From Thermomucor indicae-seudaticae (lineage: Eukaryota; Mucoromycota; Mucoromycetes; Mucorales; Lichtheimiaceae), in NCBI GenBank assembly GCA_000787465.1, contig JSYX01000319.1, positions 1 to 38,960 of the forward strand: 38,960 bases of DNA, given 5' to 3'. The notes under the pieces are model-generated. The model saw only the letters and a list, made by a program, of their open reading frames with translations. It did not search any database and was not told the origin of the DNA. A program made the translations under genes and the position numbers. Positions 23,801 to 34,400 of this stretch are shown piece by piece; position 1 is the first letter of the stretch; each line of letters opens with the position of its first letter.

Positions 23801-25668
23801 TCAAACGGGTGCATAGATAGTTTGACAGGGTCGTACGATAAAGCGAGGCAATTTTTTCGGATACCATGACTTCCTTGACAAGGTATGATGCTGCAACATG
23901 AGATAGATTTTTCTCGTAAGGAGCCAACGCAATCGAAGCATCCCATTGTAGCTCGTCAAGCAGGAGACGCATCTAGAAGGGTTCATAAGCAGACTGGTGC
24001 ACGGTAACAGGATTGACTGTACCTGTTCTAGTACGACCACTGCACCGTTGCTCTCTGTTTCGGACTCCAAGAACGCAACCAACTGTGGTAGCAAAGCAGT
24101 CAATGACTCGACAACCTACACAGTGACCAGTCAAACTCTAGGCCAGAGCGAGGAATCTATGTCCTTACCGGAGACACAGTATCCGAAGATTGGTCTCCCA
24201 CAGATGACCTTTTATGTTTAAAGTAAGTATGCGTCTCATATACGGCGTAACCACAAGACATACAGATCCGTATCACTGATATCCATTGGTTCAGAGGATT
24301 CGACCCGCATCCTTTTAGGTACCTTTTCCTAAGATACCTCATTAATTATCGGCCTTCAATGATACGTTCCTTTCTGTCACTCACCTCTACTGTGTCATAT
24401 TCTTTCAGCTCATCCCGTAAAGCTTGTGTCTTTCTTCTGAGCACCAGCAGATTTCTGTCGTCGCTGGAAAGAGTTTCGAAGTATTCATCAATCCAGGATA
24501 AATGCATGTTTCGTTCCATTAGCAAGCACGCGGTGCGAAGGATTGACTCCTGTATTCCGTGGTCATTGGTGAAGCGTGGCACAAATGAAATCAAAGAGTG
24601 GAGGGCGCGCTCTAAGGTCATGACATCTTTGATCGACATGTTCTTATATTGTGAGAGCAATTTATTGACGCATCCTGCGAGTTCAGTTGCGAGCTGTCCA
24701 GCAGTCCTTGACACAAGCGTTAGTAGAATTCTCATCAGAGCATACGGTAGCTAAGCTTACTTAGGATCAAAGTCGAAGGAACGTTGCATGCTCTGTATCA
24801 GTAGCAGGATCGAACTTTCTAGCTCAATGTCGGAAGGATCGGATACAGAATTTGATATGCATATTGGGTATAATTGAGCAATGCCCTTGCAAAGAAAGAG
24901 GATAATTATATATAGGTTTCCACAGAGATTTAGGGGAACTCACAAACCTTTAGTAGATGCCTTGAAGCACTTTCGCGAGCGATGAGTGCAATGCTTGTTG
25001 CCGAAATACAACAATACCATATAGCCGGTATGCAACGTTGTAATAGCAATGGATTAGACAATGTTATATATGATAATGCGCATCCAACAATCGCGATTAT
25101 GTCATCGATAGCCTCTGGAGAAGAAAAGGTGACACCCGGGAGGCCAGATACCTAGGAGGACAGACATGCATTAAGTGGCACATGCATCTTTGTACTACTA
25201 AGACAGCGTACCTGAAAATTGCCACTGTTCCTGATAGAGATCAAAGCTGTGCAAAAGAGCATCAGACAGTGTATCCCCCCTTGTTAATTAGCATACTACT
25301 ATAGCTACATACTTTGTAAGATCCGAATCAGATCGTTCGCGAAGACGATCGCCCAACGCCGATCCCTCGACAGCACACCGAATATATTACACAGGGCCTC
25401 GCTATATGTGTCATGCTCAATTTCTGCGGCATTAGCAGCATGTGCAAGCAATTTGGCTAGAAGGGAAACGCAATATGCTGGATCAATTAAGAGATCAACT
25501 TCACTTCTGAATGATGTCAAGGTTGTATTTATGACTGTCAAGTGCATTTCAGTATGCCATGAAGCCCGAAGATCAGAAACCATTAATAAACGAACCGGCG
25601 ATCTCATCATTATCTTGAATCTGCTGCTCGATTATGGCTTCAATGCTGCTTGTGTCTGAAAACACCAT
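17824..25668 (-). CDS. ATR: PIKK-family checkpoint kinase, ATR/Mec1/Rad3
   Basis: A large many-exon gene on the minus strand, roughly 2,300 residues. Exons checked in phase are 25668-25596 and then from 25534 at the 5' end. At the 3' end they are 19284-19087, 19023-18899, 18833-18748, 18682-18472, 18403-18319, 18245-17907 and 17843-17824. The central exons (about 19.3-25.5 kb) are open and helical in character, consistent with HEAT and FAT repeats, but not every junction was resolved. The kinase region is specific for [54 protein letters not shown] and [15 protein letters not shown]. The metal-binding motif reads HVDVN where HVDFN is usual. The FATC ends LSQMFIGWAAYI, the last seven residues completed by a 20-base exon. 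ATR senses RPA-coated DNA and replication stress; Tel2, its stability factor, is encoded 5.8 kb away. Confidence 0.92.
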
Positions 25669-26493
25669 TGCTGCACGAGAATGACACGACACGTAGCGGA
25701 AGCATCCAAAAACGCGTAACGTGGAAGAAGGCAGTCATTTTTTGGCTGCGCGTCTCTTATATATTCCATTCACAATGATCTTATGAACTCACAGTATGAC
25801 CATAGATACACACATGTGTCGAAGGGCAAAGATCGACGCTGGCAAAAAAGTCTCCAAGTTAATGGCTATGTAGAGATTCAAGCAAAGCGTGTTCATCTAG
25901 CCGTGTTTCCTTTTTAGCTGTAGTAAATGGCCGGCCCTTGTAAGCGTCATGTATTGTTAGCATATAATACTACGGCCAGTGATTATTCCCTTTAGTTAGC
26001 CGATAGTCGAACCTTGCAACACACTTAATTCAAAGGACCTGGCACGGCTTGATGGTTGGAGAATCACCAAGTGTCAAGTCTCTCCGTTCAAGACTGATTC
26101 CGGCCCATGTATAAATAGACAAAATAGTCGCTGCAAGTGACCCAAAGGACTCCAAAATCGAAGTGCATATCAGTTGGAGCAACTTAGTTTCGATTTACAA
26201 GGACGCTTCCATTGGTACTAGGTTAGGATGACTATGTAGTTACTAGATTCTACATAAACAATTAAGCCACCACTGTAATACCAATAATGAACTTAAAAGT
26301 TTGTCTTCCCTTCGTACAAACGAGTGTCTGTTACTATTCGGATAGCAGTAGCTTCAGCTTTGAGTGAAGAACCCATTCGTTAGTCGAAGAGGGCCCACTT
26401 TGATTGGCTATCGGGGAGTGGCCGAACCCAGCGGTCTGCAAAACATAACAACAAACCCAACCCTTTTACACGCCTGGTCCGCAAGCAGCAATC
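25669..26493. promoter_or_regulatory. Divergent intergenic region, ATR / complex I LYR subunit
   Basis: This 825-base gap separates the ATR start (25668, minus) from the complex I subunit start (26494, plus) and must hold both promoters. Open frames here are short and unsupported. I see no tRNA, clear repeat or transposon ends. No sharply defined TATA box was recognised. Confidence 0.45.
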
Positions 26494-27097
26494 ATGTCCG
26501 CCGTCTTTGGTGTCTCGAATTTTGCAGTTACAACAGCTTCTTCCAAGTCGTCAGCGGAAGCAAGCAGTCGTGCACTTGCGCTTTACAGAAAATGGCAGAA
26601 ATCGGTAAGATTTCGATTCTCCATACACGTGTTTGCGTGGCAAAAGGAGAGGGGACTGGGCGGCAATGGGGAGCCTAAGAGACGGAAAGGATAAAAAAGG
26701 ACGCGTTGTAGCGATACTCCTTAAGATACTGGAACTGTCATTAAGGGAACCGATGTGGAGCAACGAGTAGCTGGAAGGAACGGAGAGGTCTTGAATGCCA
26801 CATGGCAAGAGAAGAAGCCTAATGGCTTGTGACTAGGTACCTGAAATCCAAAGAATTTACGAGCTGGATCTCCCCGTTTCTGTGATTCGTGCGAAGATTC
26901 GTCAAGAATTCGAAAAGCATCGCTATGTAAAAGACCTGGGTGTGCGTGACGTATTGCTTGCCAAGGGACAGATGGAATATCAGGAAACAATCAATCTCTG
27001 GAAGCAGACAACACATATTTATCGCTACTTTGCCGAGGAGGAAGCTCCACCCAAACCAACCACCTTTTTAGACAAGTTTTATGAAGGCAGATCTTAA
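26494..27097 (+). CDS. NDUFA6: Mitochondrial complex I LYR subunit B14 (NDUFA6/LYRM6)
   Basis: Exons 26494-26604 and 26837-27097 join in phase 0 to 123 residues. The LYR motif is at residues 30-32 (SRALALYRKWQKS), followed by VPEIQRIYELDLPVSVIR and EFEKHRYVKDLGVRDVLL. The C-terminal part (ETINLWKQTTHIYRYF) is characteristic of the B14/NDUFA6 accessory subunit rather than other LYR proteins. It sits on the matrix arm of NADH:ubiquinone oxidoreductase, bound to acyl carrier protein. Its presence implies the organism retains complex I, unlike Saccharomyces. The single intron (232 bases) is much longer than the others in this window. Confidence 0.9.
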
Positions 27098-27508
27098 AAA
27101 AAACTCATATATAAAAGAAGACTCGTTAGACAGCTGGATAAAGAGTTTCTTTTCCACTCGTGGCTTCTGGAAACGTGTGTTCAAGCACAAGTTCCGTAGT
27201 GGGAGAAAGATGGATATGTGGATGAAGGGGTCAAATCATCAAAATAGGTTTGTCGAGAAGGATTGTTTTCAGGGTGCGTGGGTGCGTGCGTGCGTTTGGA
27301 ATGGAAGCCTGTGAGTTTTCCTATCGGTTCTAAAATGTGGTCAAATGGATTAGAAAGCATGGGCTTCAAAATTTCAACCCTCTCTTTCTCTCTTTTCCTG
27401 TTACTTGGTAGAGGAAAAGCTGACCATACATTCATTCCTTCTCAAGTACCGTTCCACATACTGTACACTCTTTTAATTTCGCCTCTTTTTCTTTCTCAAT
27501 TCTAAAGA
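27098..27508. other. Intergenic region after the complex I subunit
   Basis: No supported gene. It contains an A-rich 3' flank just after 27097, a GTGCGTGGGTGCGTGCGTGCG-like GC-rich simple repeat near 27275-27295, and a pyrimidine-rich stretch at 27380-27500 that probably belongs to the promoter of the next plus-strand gene. Confidence 0.45.
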
Positions 27509-27868
27509 ATGGCGCCTATCCTTTTGCATGGACATCAGTTTGCACGTCCTACCTATCAGAACAATGTGTGGGCGGAACTCTGGACAGACCTTGTCAATGC
27601 AATTCATCTTGGGCCCAGTGCGCGCACAAGAAACAATAACAATCCGTTGGAAATGCAAGAATCGTCGATAATGCTGGCGTCACAGCAACAACGACAACAA
27701 GAGTTAACGAGGTTCGAAGCAGAATATGTCTCGTTCCCTAAGCTCGAAGAGGAACAACTGTCAGACGATGAAAACGAGACGACAACCGCCACCCAAAGAA
27801 ATGTAGGAAGCAGATTACATAGCGTCCTTAAAAGAAAAGCATCAAGCATTTATGCATGGAAATCATAA
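27509..27868 (+). CDS. Orphan 119-residue protein, function unknown
   Basis: An intact single-exon frame of 119 residues. It starts MAPILLHGHQFARPTYQNN and has an aromatic segment (VWAELWTDLVNAIH), then a Gln-rich and acidic middle (EEEQLSDDENE) and a basic C-terminus (SVLKRKASSIYAWKS). There is no signal peptide or membrane helix and I recognise no domain. A pyrimidine-rich leader with TTTCTTTCTC just upstream of the ATG looks like a fungal core promoter. It may be lineage-restricted. It could also be an exon of a larger gene, but start and stop are clean. Confidence 0.55.
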   Translation: MAPILLHGHQFARPTYQNNVWAELWTDLVNAIHLGPSARTRNNNNPLEMQESSIMLASQQQRQQELTRFEAEYVSFPKLEEEQLSDDENETTTATQRNVGSRLHSVLKRKASSIYAWKS

Positions 27869-28043
27869 ACTGGCGTATTGACAACTTCTTCTGTTTCACT
27901 TGTAAATAATATTGATCATAACCCATTGGTTGATTCTGATTGATGAGAACAATGTCTGCACATTTTATTGCATGATGTCTGTGTGGGGCGATGGATTATA
28001 TGTAATTAAGATGGAGTAGAAAGTACTCTACTGTATACTGTAT

Positions 28044-29066
28044 CTAGATATTATCTAAGAGGACCAAGTCCCAACCAACGTCAACTCTTGAGAGACCTTT
28101 GAGGTTCAGCAAGGTCTGACAGAGGGCTTGTTGATCAATGTGGGGACGTAGATCATCCGGGCTGACAGCGGTGAAGGACTTAATCCAGGGGTATAATCGT
28201 TCATCATTAAGAAGGGGGTCGAGGAGAGCAAGGCTACGATCCACATTGGTGTTGAAATACAACGTGAAATGCTTTAAGCTTGGGAACGTCCTCCTCCAAG
28301 CATGCCAATCGAATGATTCTCCGCTTGTTATTATGGAAGGTGCTTGTATAGCCAACGATTCAAGTTCAGGGAAAGGTCCTATATCGCTGGTATCGGAAAG
28401 CTCGAACGACAAGGTTGGCAAATCAAGGGAACGGAGACTTGTCCTGTTGGCATCGTGATTTAGCCACGATAATAACCGGTGAGGTGTACGACAACCGGAT
28501 AGCTGGATCATCTTTGCGTCATCGCGGAGAGAGTCTCGTATAGAGAGGTGGATGACTTGACCGCCATCCCAATCGGCTACGGCTTCCATGATAGTAGCAT
28601 GCATAGCTGCTGGGACGCAGATTTCTAGAGAATTCATCTGCCGTCGCTGCTGATTGCTTAGCAATAAAGTAACTAGTTGTGCCGCCCAATAATGCATTTC
28701 ACCACCGTCTGCGCTCTCAATAGCCATGGTAACACGAGCGGTCTGAAATCGGCGCTTTTCCGTTGCTGGTTGCTGCTTCAGCGCTGCCACGAGGTCGATC
28801 AAGGGATGGTTTTCTGGAGAGCAATATTCGGCATGAAGGATGATACGCACGTCGCCTGACCAGACACTTCGATCAGTTACTAGAGACTGCAGCCTGCGGC
28901 ATGTACTACAATGGGTAATCACAAGACATATTACATTCTGGCTCACGCTGACATCATGGCAAGAAGTTCTGGCTCACCTTGCTATGGGTGAAAGATGGAT
29001 ATGATTGTCTTGGTACAAATATTGAAGAATGTTGAGAATTAATTCGTCTGCAAGTCGAAGAAGCAT
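28044..29066 (-). CDS. F-box protein (LRR-like C-terminus)
   Basis: Two exons, 29066-29017 and 28947-28044, join in phase 2 to 317 residues. Exon 1 (MLLRLADELILNILQY) supplies the first half of an F-box, and exon 2 supplies the second (NVICLVITHCSTCRRLQSLVTD). The remainder has irregular Leu-rich segments (SLRSLDLPTLSFEL, FPELESLAIQAPSI, FPSLKHFTLYF), as in the many divergent fungal F-box/LRR-like proteins. It is probably a Skp1-binding SCF substrate adaptor; the substrate cannot be inferred. An alternative donor at 28977 also keeps frame but gives a 30-base intron, so the 69-base intron (29016-28948) is preferred. Confidence 0.7.
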
Positions 29067-30104
29067 ACTGTATTCCTGATGAGAAGCGATAAAGACAGAT
29101 GAAGAAGAATAAGGGCGATTGGAATGCTATTTGCATTGAATGTGGAGAAGGAGCGAAAGAGAAGCTTTTCATGCCCTATCCCCTGTCTTTCGCTCAACGT
29201 GAGCAACCACTTATATATGTATTTATGAACATGACAAACTCGGCAAAATAAAATGGATGATTGAGATAGGAGCCGCCTGACGCATGTATGCTAGAGATAT
29301 TAAACAATGTCCTGCCTTCTATATCGGGGGAAAAGGCATCATATAGAAGTCTTCAGCTGATTTGTTTGACTTTACCTCTCCCCCTTGACCCAGGATAAAG
29401 CAACAGCTCGTGGACAGGAATGAAATTTCCAAAGAATTATCCATGATCCCGACCTGTTTTCGAGGTACCAAAACCATCTAGATCCCTGTGTATTGCAGAC
29501 GTACGCAAATCAAAGTATGTCGAAAGTATGTTTATTCCGGGAGCTTAAAGAAGATACAGAAATGCTTCGCCTGTTTTCTAAATATCGCCGCTTGATTAAC
29601 TTTTCAGCCAGATGACGGCAGTTTATGAGTCATTTGGTATACAATACCAAGGAGGACCCTATCAACAAAGAAGTATTTGTGGTGAATATCATACTTTGAG
29701 GCTTAATTTTAAAATCCAAGGGATTCCCCGGCTTATCAGTATCCAACTGGTCTGATTGCATGTGCCGTTCAAAGGAAACACATGGTTGGTCATGAAGCAG
29801 CAATATCCATGACTTGGTTTTCTATATCGGTATCATTAGTCTTTGCCAATGCATGGCATTGTCTAAAAAGTGGCAAAGATTGAAGATCCAAACAGCTACC
29901 CAGTCCTCGCACTCGATGCATCAGAGGCAACTTTTCATTCATCAGCTGTGGCACAATGCGTTAGTTGGACGCTGTACAATGTGCTTAAATTGTTTTTCCG
30001 GAAGAAAGTTCCAGCCAATACATTCTCATGGGTTTTTGCATGAAATTCTGCTCAAGCGCCTTACTGGTTTCGCAATACTTCTTCAACTCAACGAAAACAA
30101 CAGA
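29067..30104. other. Intergenic interval, no clear gene
   Basis: About 1 kb between the divergent F-box gene (start 29066) and the orphan at 30105. Open frames reach upstream of 30105 on the plus strand (back to about 29814), but they lack an obvious start context or domain. A second short open frame (about 29867-30052) ends in TGA and has no homologue I recognise. I see no RNA gene or repeat. Confidence 0.4.
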
Positions 30105-30641
30105 ATGGATCCTAATAAGCAACATATACCTTCGCACATGGCGATGGTTCCCGAGCAACGACCGCTGGAAAGAACGAGAGTTATCAGACCACAGGATATT
30201 GGTGATGACGCTCCTCGTGAGAGCCACTTGACACAGCATAGTCTCTCTCCTGAACATCTCGGCGTGGCAGGCTACGTTAAGGATGTGGCTGGTTTCATTA
30301 AAGACGCAGTTCAAGAAGTTCGCGATAGCGGCAGGAGAAAGAGACAAGAACGCAGACGAAGGGCTTCAGAGTCAGTTTCACCGCCGCCACGTCCAGCTGT
30401 GGAACAGCGATCATCGTCGTCGCCATCGCCCCAGGAAGAGCAGCATGAAGCTGAGGTTCAAGAGCCCAGACGCACTCAACGAGCCAGTTCTCCTTTGGCA
30501 GAAGCAGTAACCAATCTCTTTCCTGGCCTGGATCCCAACGCACAAACAAGTTGCCCGCATGCTGATGAACTTCGCAATGAGCTCATGCGGACTCATAGCA
30601 GAGACTCGCCAGACTCGGATCGTGGACTGTTACATCATTAG
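30105..30641 (+). CDS. Orphan charged 178-residue protein
   Basis: A single-exon frame starting MDPNKQHIPSHMAMVPEQ. The frame is open further upstream to about 29814, but residue composition changes there, so the ATG at 30105 is preferred with low certainty. Residues about 50-70 (LGVAGYVKDVAGFIKDAVQE) look like an amphipathic helix. They are followed by a strongly basic patch (RRKRQERRRR) that could be a nuclear-localisation or nucleic-acid-binding signal, and then a disordered Ser/Pro/Gln/Glu region. No known domain was recognised. The stop is only 34 bases from the 3' end of the convergent MHF1 gene. Confidence 0.5.
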   Translation: MDPNKQHIPSHMAMVPEQRPLERTRVIRPQDIGDDAPRESHLTQHSLSPEHLGVAGYVKDVAGFIKDAVQEVRDSGRRKRQERRRRASESVSPPPRPAVEQRSSSSPSPQEEQHEAEVQEPRRTQRASSPLAEAVTNLFPGLDPNAQTSCPHADELRNELMRTHSRDSPDSDRGLLHH

Positions 30642-30675
30642 TAATAGTCAATTTGAATGCAAAAGAAGCGTATCT

Positions 30676-31336
30676 TTATTGCTCGTCTGCTCGGCCTCTT
30701 CGTCGTCCCGATTGCCGTCCGGATTTCCTGGCAATTTCTACTGCTGCTTCTGTAATTAATTGATGCTTGGGAGCTAGTCAGCCTATCTTTCTGTACATAT
30801 AATAAAAAGATTGACAGTGTAACTCACTAGTCCTTCATTTCGCCTTGCGCATAGCTATAAGCGATAAATCAGCAACTCAGAGGCTGGAATAATACTTAGG
30901 ACTTACTTTCACATCCTCCATGGTTATTGTACTCCTTTTTGCATGCCTATGAATATAAAGCCAACAAATGAGCCATTGAGAAACGTAATGGTAAGTTCTA
31001 ACCACCTTGCAAAAACCTCAAGATCAATAGCCATGGTCCCTTTTGCGAAATGCGTTATCACAAAGTATTGAATCATGGTCAGGAAATCTTTTGGACTAAC
31101 CTATCTGCTTGTAAACCAAATCTGCTAACGAAGCGACAAAGTCTGGTGTTACAGTTTTCTGCAAAAGCCTGGCTGCAATAAACAAGAGCCATAAGTGTTA
31201 CGCGGTCTGCCAACCCGGGCCCCGTTATCGGCTGATCAGACAGATCGATCTAACCTTCTCTTTGCGCGATTTGATCTACGGAATGCCAAATGGCTGCTTT
31301 CAAATTCTGTAATGGTTTTTTAGAAGCAGAACACAT
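30676..31336 (-). CDS. MHF1: MHF1/CENP-S histone-fold protein
   Basis: Six tiny exons, 31336-31255, 31172-31101, 31039-31006, 30946-30907, 30854-30828 and 30765-30676 (82, 72, 34, 40, 27 and 90 bases), join in phase to 114 residues. The protein matches the CENP-S pattern: LKAAIWHSVDQIAQ, then TVTPDFVASLADLVYKQ, MAIDLEVFARHAKRSTITMEDVK, LCARRNEGLHQLITEAA and a basic tail (GRQSGRRRGRADEQ). MHF1 pairs with MHF2/CENP-X in a histone-fold tetramer. It stimulates FANCM/Mph1 at stalled forks and belongs to the CENP-T-W-S-X centromere complex. No exon exceeds 90 bases. Its start is 128 bases from the divergent Tel2 start. Confidence 0.9.
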
Positions 31337-31463
31337 CGTTGTTCATCTCGCGACATACTAGTTGTAGTTGCGTGTCACTAACGGAATCGTCCATTGCCTT
31401 CGCTCGTAAGAAAAAGGTGTGGGAAGCACTTGTGACTGAACAACATCACTTTTGAATACCCGG
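31337..31463. promoter_or_regulatory. Shared divergent promoter, MHF1 / Tel2
   Basis: Only 127 bases separate the start codons of MHF1 (minus) and Tel2 (plus), so the two transcription units must share or overlap core promoters and 5' leaders. An out-of-frame ATG (minus strand, 31357-31355) precedes the MHF1 start and could act as a short upstream ORF. Both products act in genome stability, which makes co-expression worth testing. Confidence 0.5.
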
Positions 31464-34400
31464 ATGGAATGCATAATGGAGCAATTACGCGATCTTGATA
31501 AAGCTGCGCAAGCAGAAAATAAGCCCAGTCTTGAAGTGATACGACGTGTTTTGGAAGAGCCCGTGAAATGGCTTACAAACGACGTGACGATCGATCGCAC
31601 CCAACGCCAGGCGCTTGTTCGACATGCTGCTTGGAAGCATCACGTTTGGGTGGTCTCGCAAACCGTTATCCCAAACTGGGCATTCGCTTTGAGTCGGAAG
31701 TCTTCCAGTCAAAGAACTGCACTGGAGACAACATTGTTGGGGCTTACTGGCAATGAGCCAGCACTTGAACCGGAGCTGACGCGTGTCATGGTGCAAGTCA
31801 GCCTCCCGCTATTGCTAGAGGCACTCCATGTGGCTCAGGATGCGCCGTTGGAGGCGCTCGACGTATACGAAGATCTGCTTCGAAAATCAGTCAGTCCAAA
31901 ATTGATCCGTCTCTATCTGCAAGGACCATGGCTGGAAGATGTTCGGTTTTTCTGTTCCGTGATATGCTCGATACCCGCACGCCTTGCAAATGCATTTGGA
32001 ATTATGCTTTCAAGCTCTGAGCACAAGGAAGAGTGGTATCTTCCGAGGTAACTGTGGAATACAAAATGAGTTTTGATGCTCTGAATAACCGTAGATGTAT
32101 ACGAAAGGAAATTCTATGCTGCTTTAGCTCGTCAGTTGTCGGAACAAGTGTATGAATGTTGTGCGTCTTGTGGGAGCCAATCTACGGATAAGGACTGGGT
32201 CTCAAGCCATGCTGCATTTGCTGCAGAATTGTTAGGCAAAATGATGCGGCAAGGACACACAGGTCGGGTCTTTACGTTCGGTAGAAAGTTTGATGCAGGC
32301 TGACAACGATTCACCCTCGACAATTAGATGACTGTTTATCGGTCATTTATCCTACGGTTATATCACAGCTGCGAAATGCGGATAAACCATTACTGTATCG
32401 TTTGGCGTCTTTATGGTCCTTTATCTGGCGTCACCTTGAAACATTGTCCATGTCCGAGAAAGCAACATTATCCGTTCTTAATATTGCAAGACAGACGCTG
32501 TTATCGGCTGCTGGTGTTAATGAAACAAGTCCCGAGATCAGTGCAGATAGGATATCCAGTGCGTCGTACTATATGGCCGTAATGATATTTGGTTTTGTCC
32601 CTCCTACAAACATTAAAGACGGAGATGATGACGGCAGGCAGCAACGGATTGAACGCTTTTTATTTGATACACTGTTTGGCCTGGCTAAAACGCGTACGGG
32701 CGACCTTATTACGATGCGGCTAGGTGTGGCAGCAAGCATCCATGCCGCAAGTCTATGCGACGGCAGCGATAACAGCTCTCAAGGTAAATATTCTTCCTTA
32801 GTTACTGAAGACGTAGGATGTTTGATACTCAGTACACAACATGAAGAATCAGTGCGTACTGGAAACCTACCCAAAAGAACATCAGATATGTTCATGAAAG
32901 TATTGCGACGACTTATTGACACCTGGGTTGATCCCACGTTTATTCGGCATTGTAGTTACCGGGAGCACGAATGTAAGTGTATCAGTATATGAAACTTTCT
33001 CTCTAAGATCATCGACATTGATCCTTCGCGTGACGCAGATATCACTGGCGGTATCATCCTAGCTACTGGATATTTATCGAAAGAGCAAACGAACGATCTA
33101 TTTACAAAAGTTCCGTTGGCTTCTGGTGTCAATCGCTGGTTTTCTAGTGATGACATGTCAAAAGTGAAATTGGGAGTGGTAAATATACCAACACTGTTAA
33201 GTGTATTACTATCACCGGTAACGCCATGTCTTTGTAATTGTACAGGTTGTGGCAGAGTCCATGTCAGCAATACTGGATCCCGAGGGCTCCCAGTTGGACA
33301 CAGGCGTATTGGATGATAAGGCTGATCAACGCTATAAAGAACTTAAAAAGTTGATCCATGCGAAAGACGCGTTTGCAGAAGGTAATTCACATGAGCAAAT
33401 ATGTATTTTGAGATTACTTAGCCATAGTATTGCGTCTGTCAGTGACGAATGAAGAAATTTTCAAGGAGTCTAAGGATGAGGTTGCTGAATATGATGCAAC
33501 AGGCTCCGGAAATGAAACAGAAGATGAAGAGCTTGACCCTGACATGGTGATAACCGGGGAAGACCAAGGTAAGTTCAATATTAAAGATTCCCTCGATGTA
33601 AAACGATATATTAATCGTGTGCGCTTGTTTATTATGTTAACAAAAGACGATCATAACGGTTTCAGTGAGCCTGATCTTGAGCCCTACCCCATGGAAGAAG
33701 AATCGGACGAGGAGACCGCAGGTTACCGACAAAGCGGCAAAACGAAAAGGAAACGCATAAAGGAACCAATGTATATACACGTCTTGACGGTCACTGTATC
33801 GCTATCTATTTGCAAACTAAGACGCTGACTTGTAGGTATATCCTTGATCTTATAAACTATTTGCGCGACCATGAGGACCCGATTAAACTGGAGATCGGTC
33901 TCGGTGCTGCTGAGCGTCTTATACGCCAGAAAACCGGCTTCGGAACAGAAATAGGTGAATTACTCTCGGACATTTCCCCCAGCGATGAATGCTAACGAGG
34001 TACAGAGGAGTCTGCCATTGTTTTGGCGAAATATCTCATCGGCTTACCGGAAGTGTATGACCTGACTGACCTCAAGCAAAGGCAGCAAGGCGCATTGGTT
34101 GCGCTTGTTGTCGCTGTACCCAAAACAGTAACTGGGTATGTTTATACATCAATAAAAACGGTTCGAAGCACTAACAGAGACATAGTTTCTTGATCGATCA
34201 ACTATATGACAGGAATTCGTCGACGGCACAAAGACAGATGATCCTCTCGGTCATTATCCTTGCTGTCCGCGAGTTATCCGGATTATCTAACGACGATAAT
34301 CAAGATATGGCTGATAACAAGGTAAGACGTTTGGCATAATTTCCTTCTCAAGTCAATCGCTTATATCGCAGGAAGATGGACAAGGCACTGCTGGCACTCG

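Noticed and set aside
26364..26493. Plus-strand coding frame extending upstream of the complex I subunit
   Set aside because: The LYR protein starts cleanly at 26494 in a different frame; the upstream frame has no domain.
28948..28977. A 30-base intron in the F-box gene
   Set aside because: The alternative donor at 29016 gives a normal 69-base intron and a better F-box.
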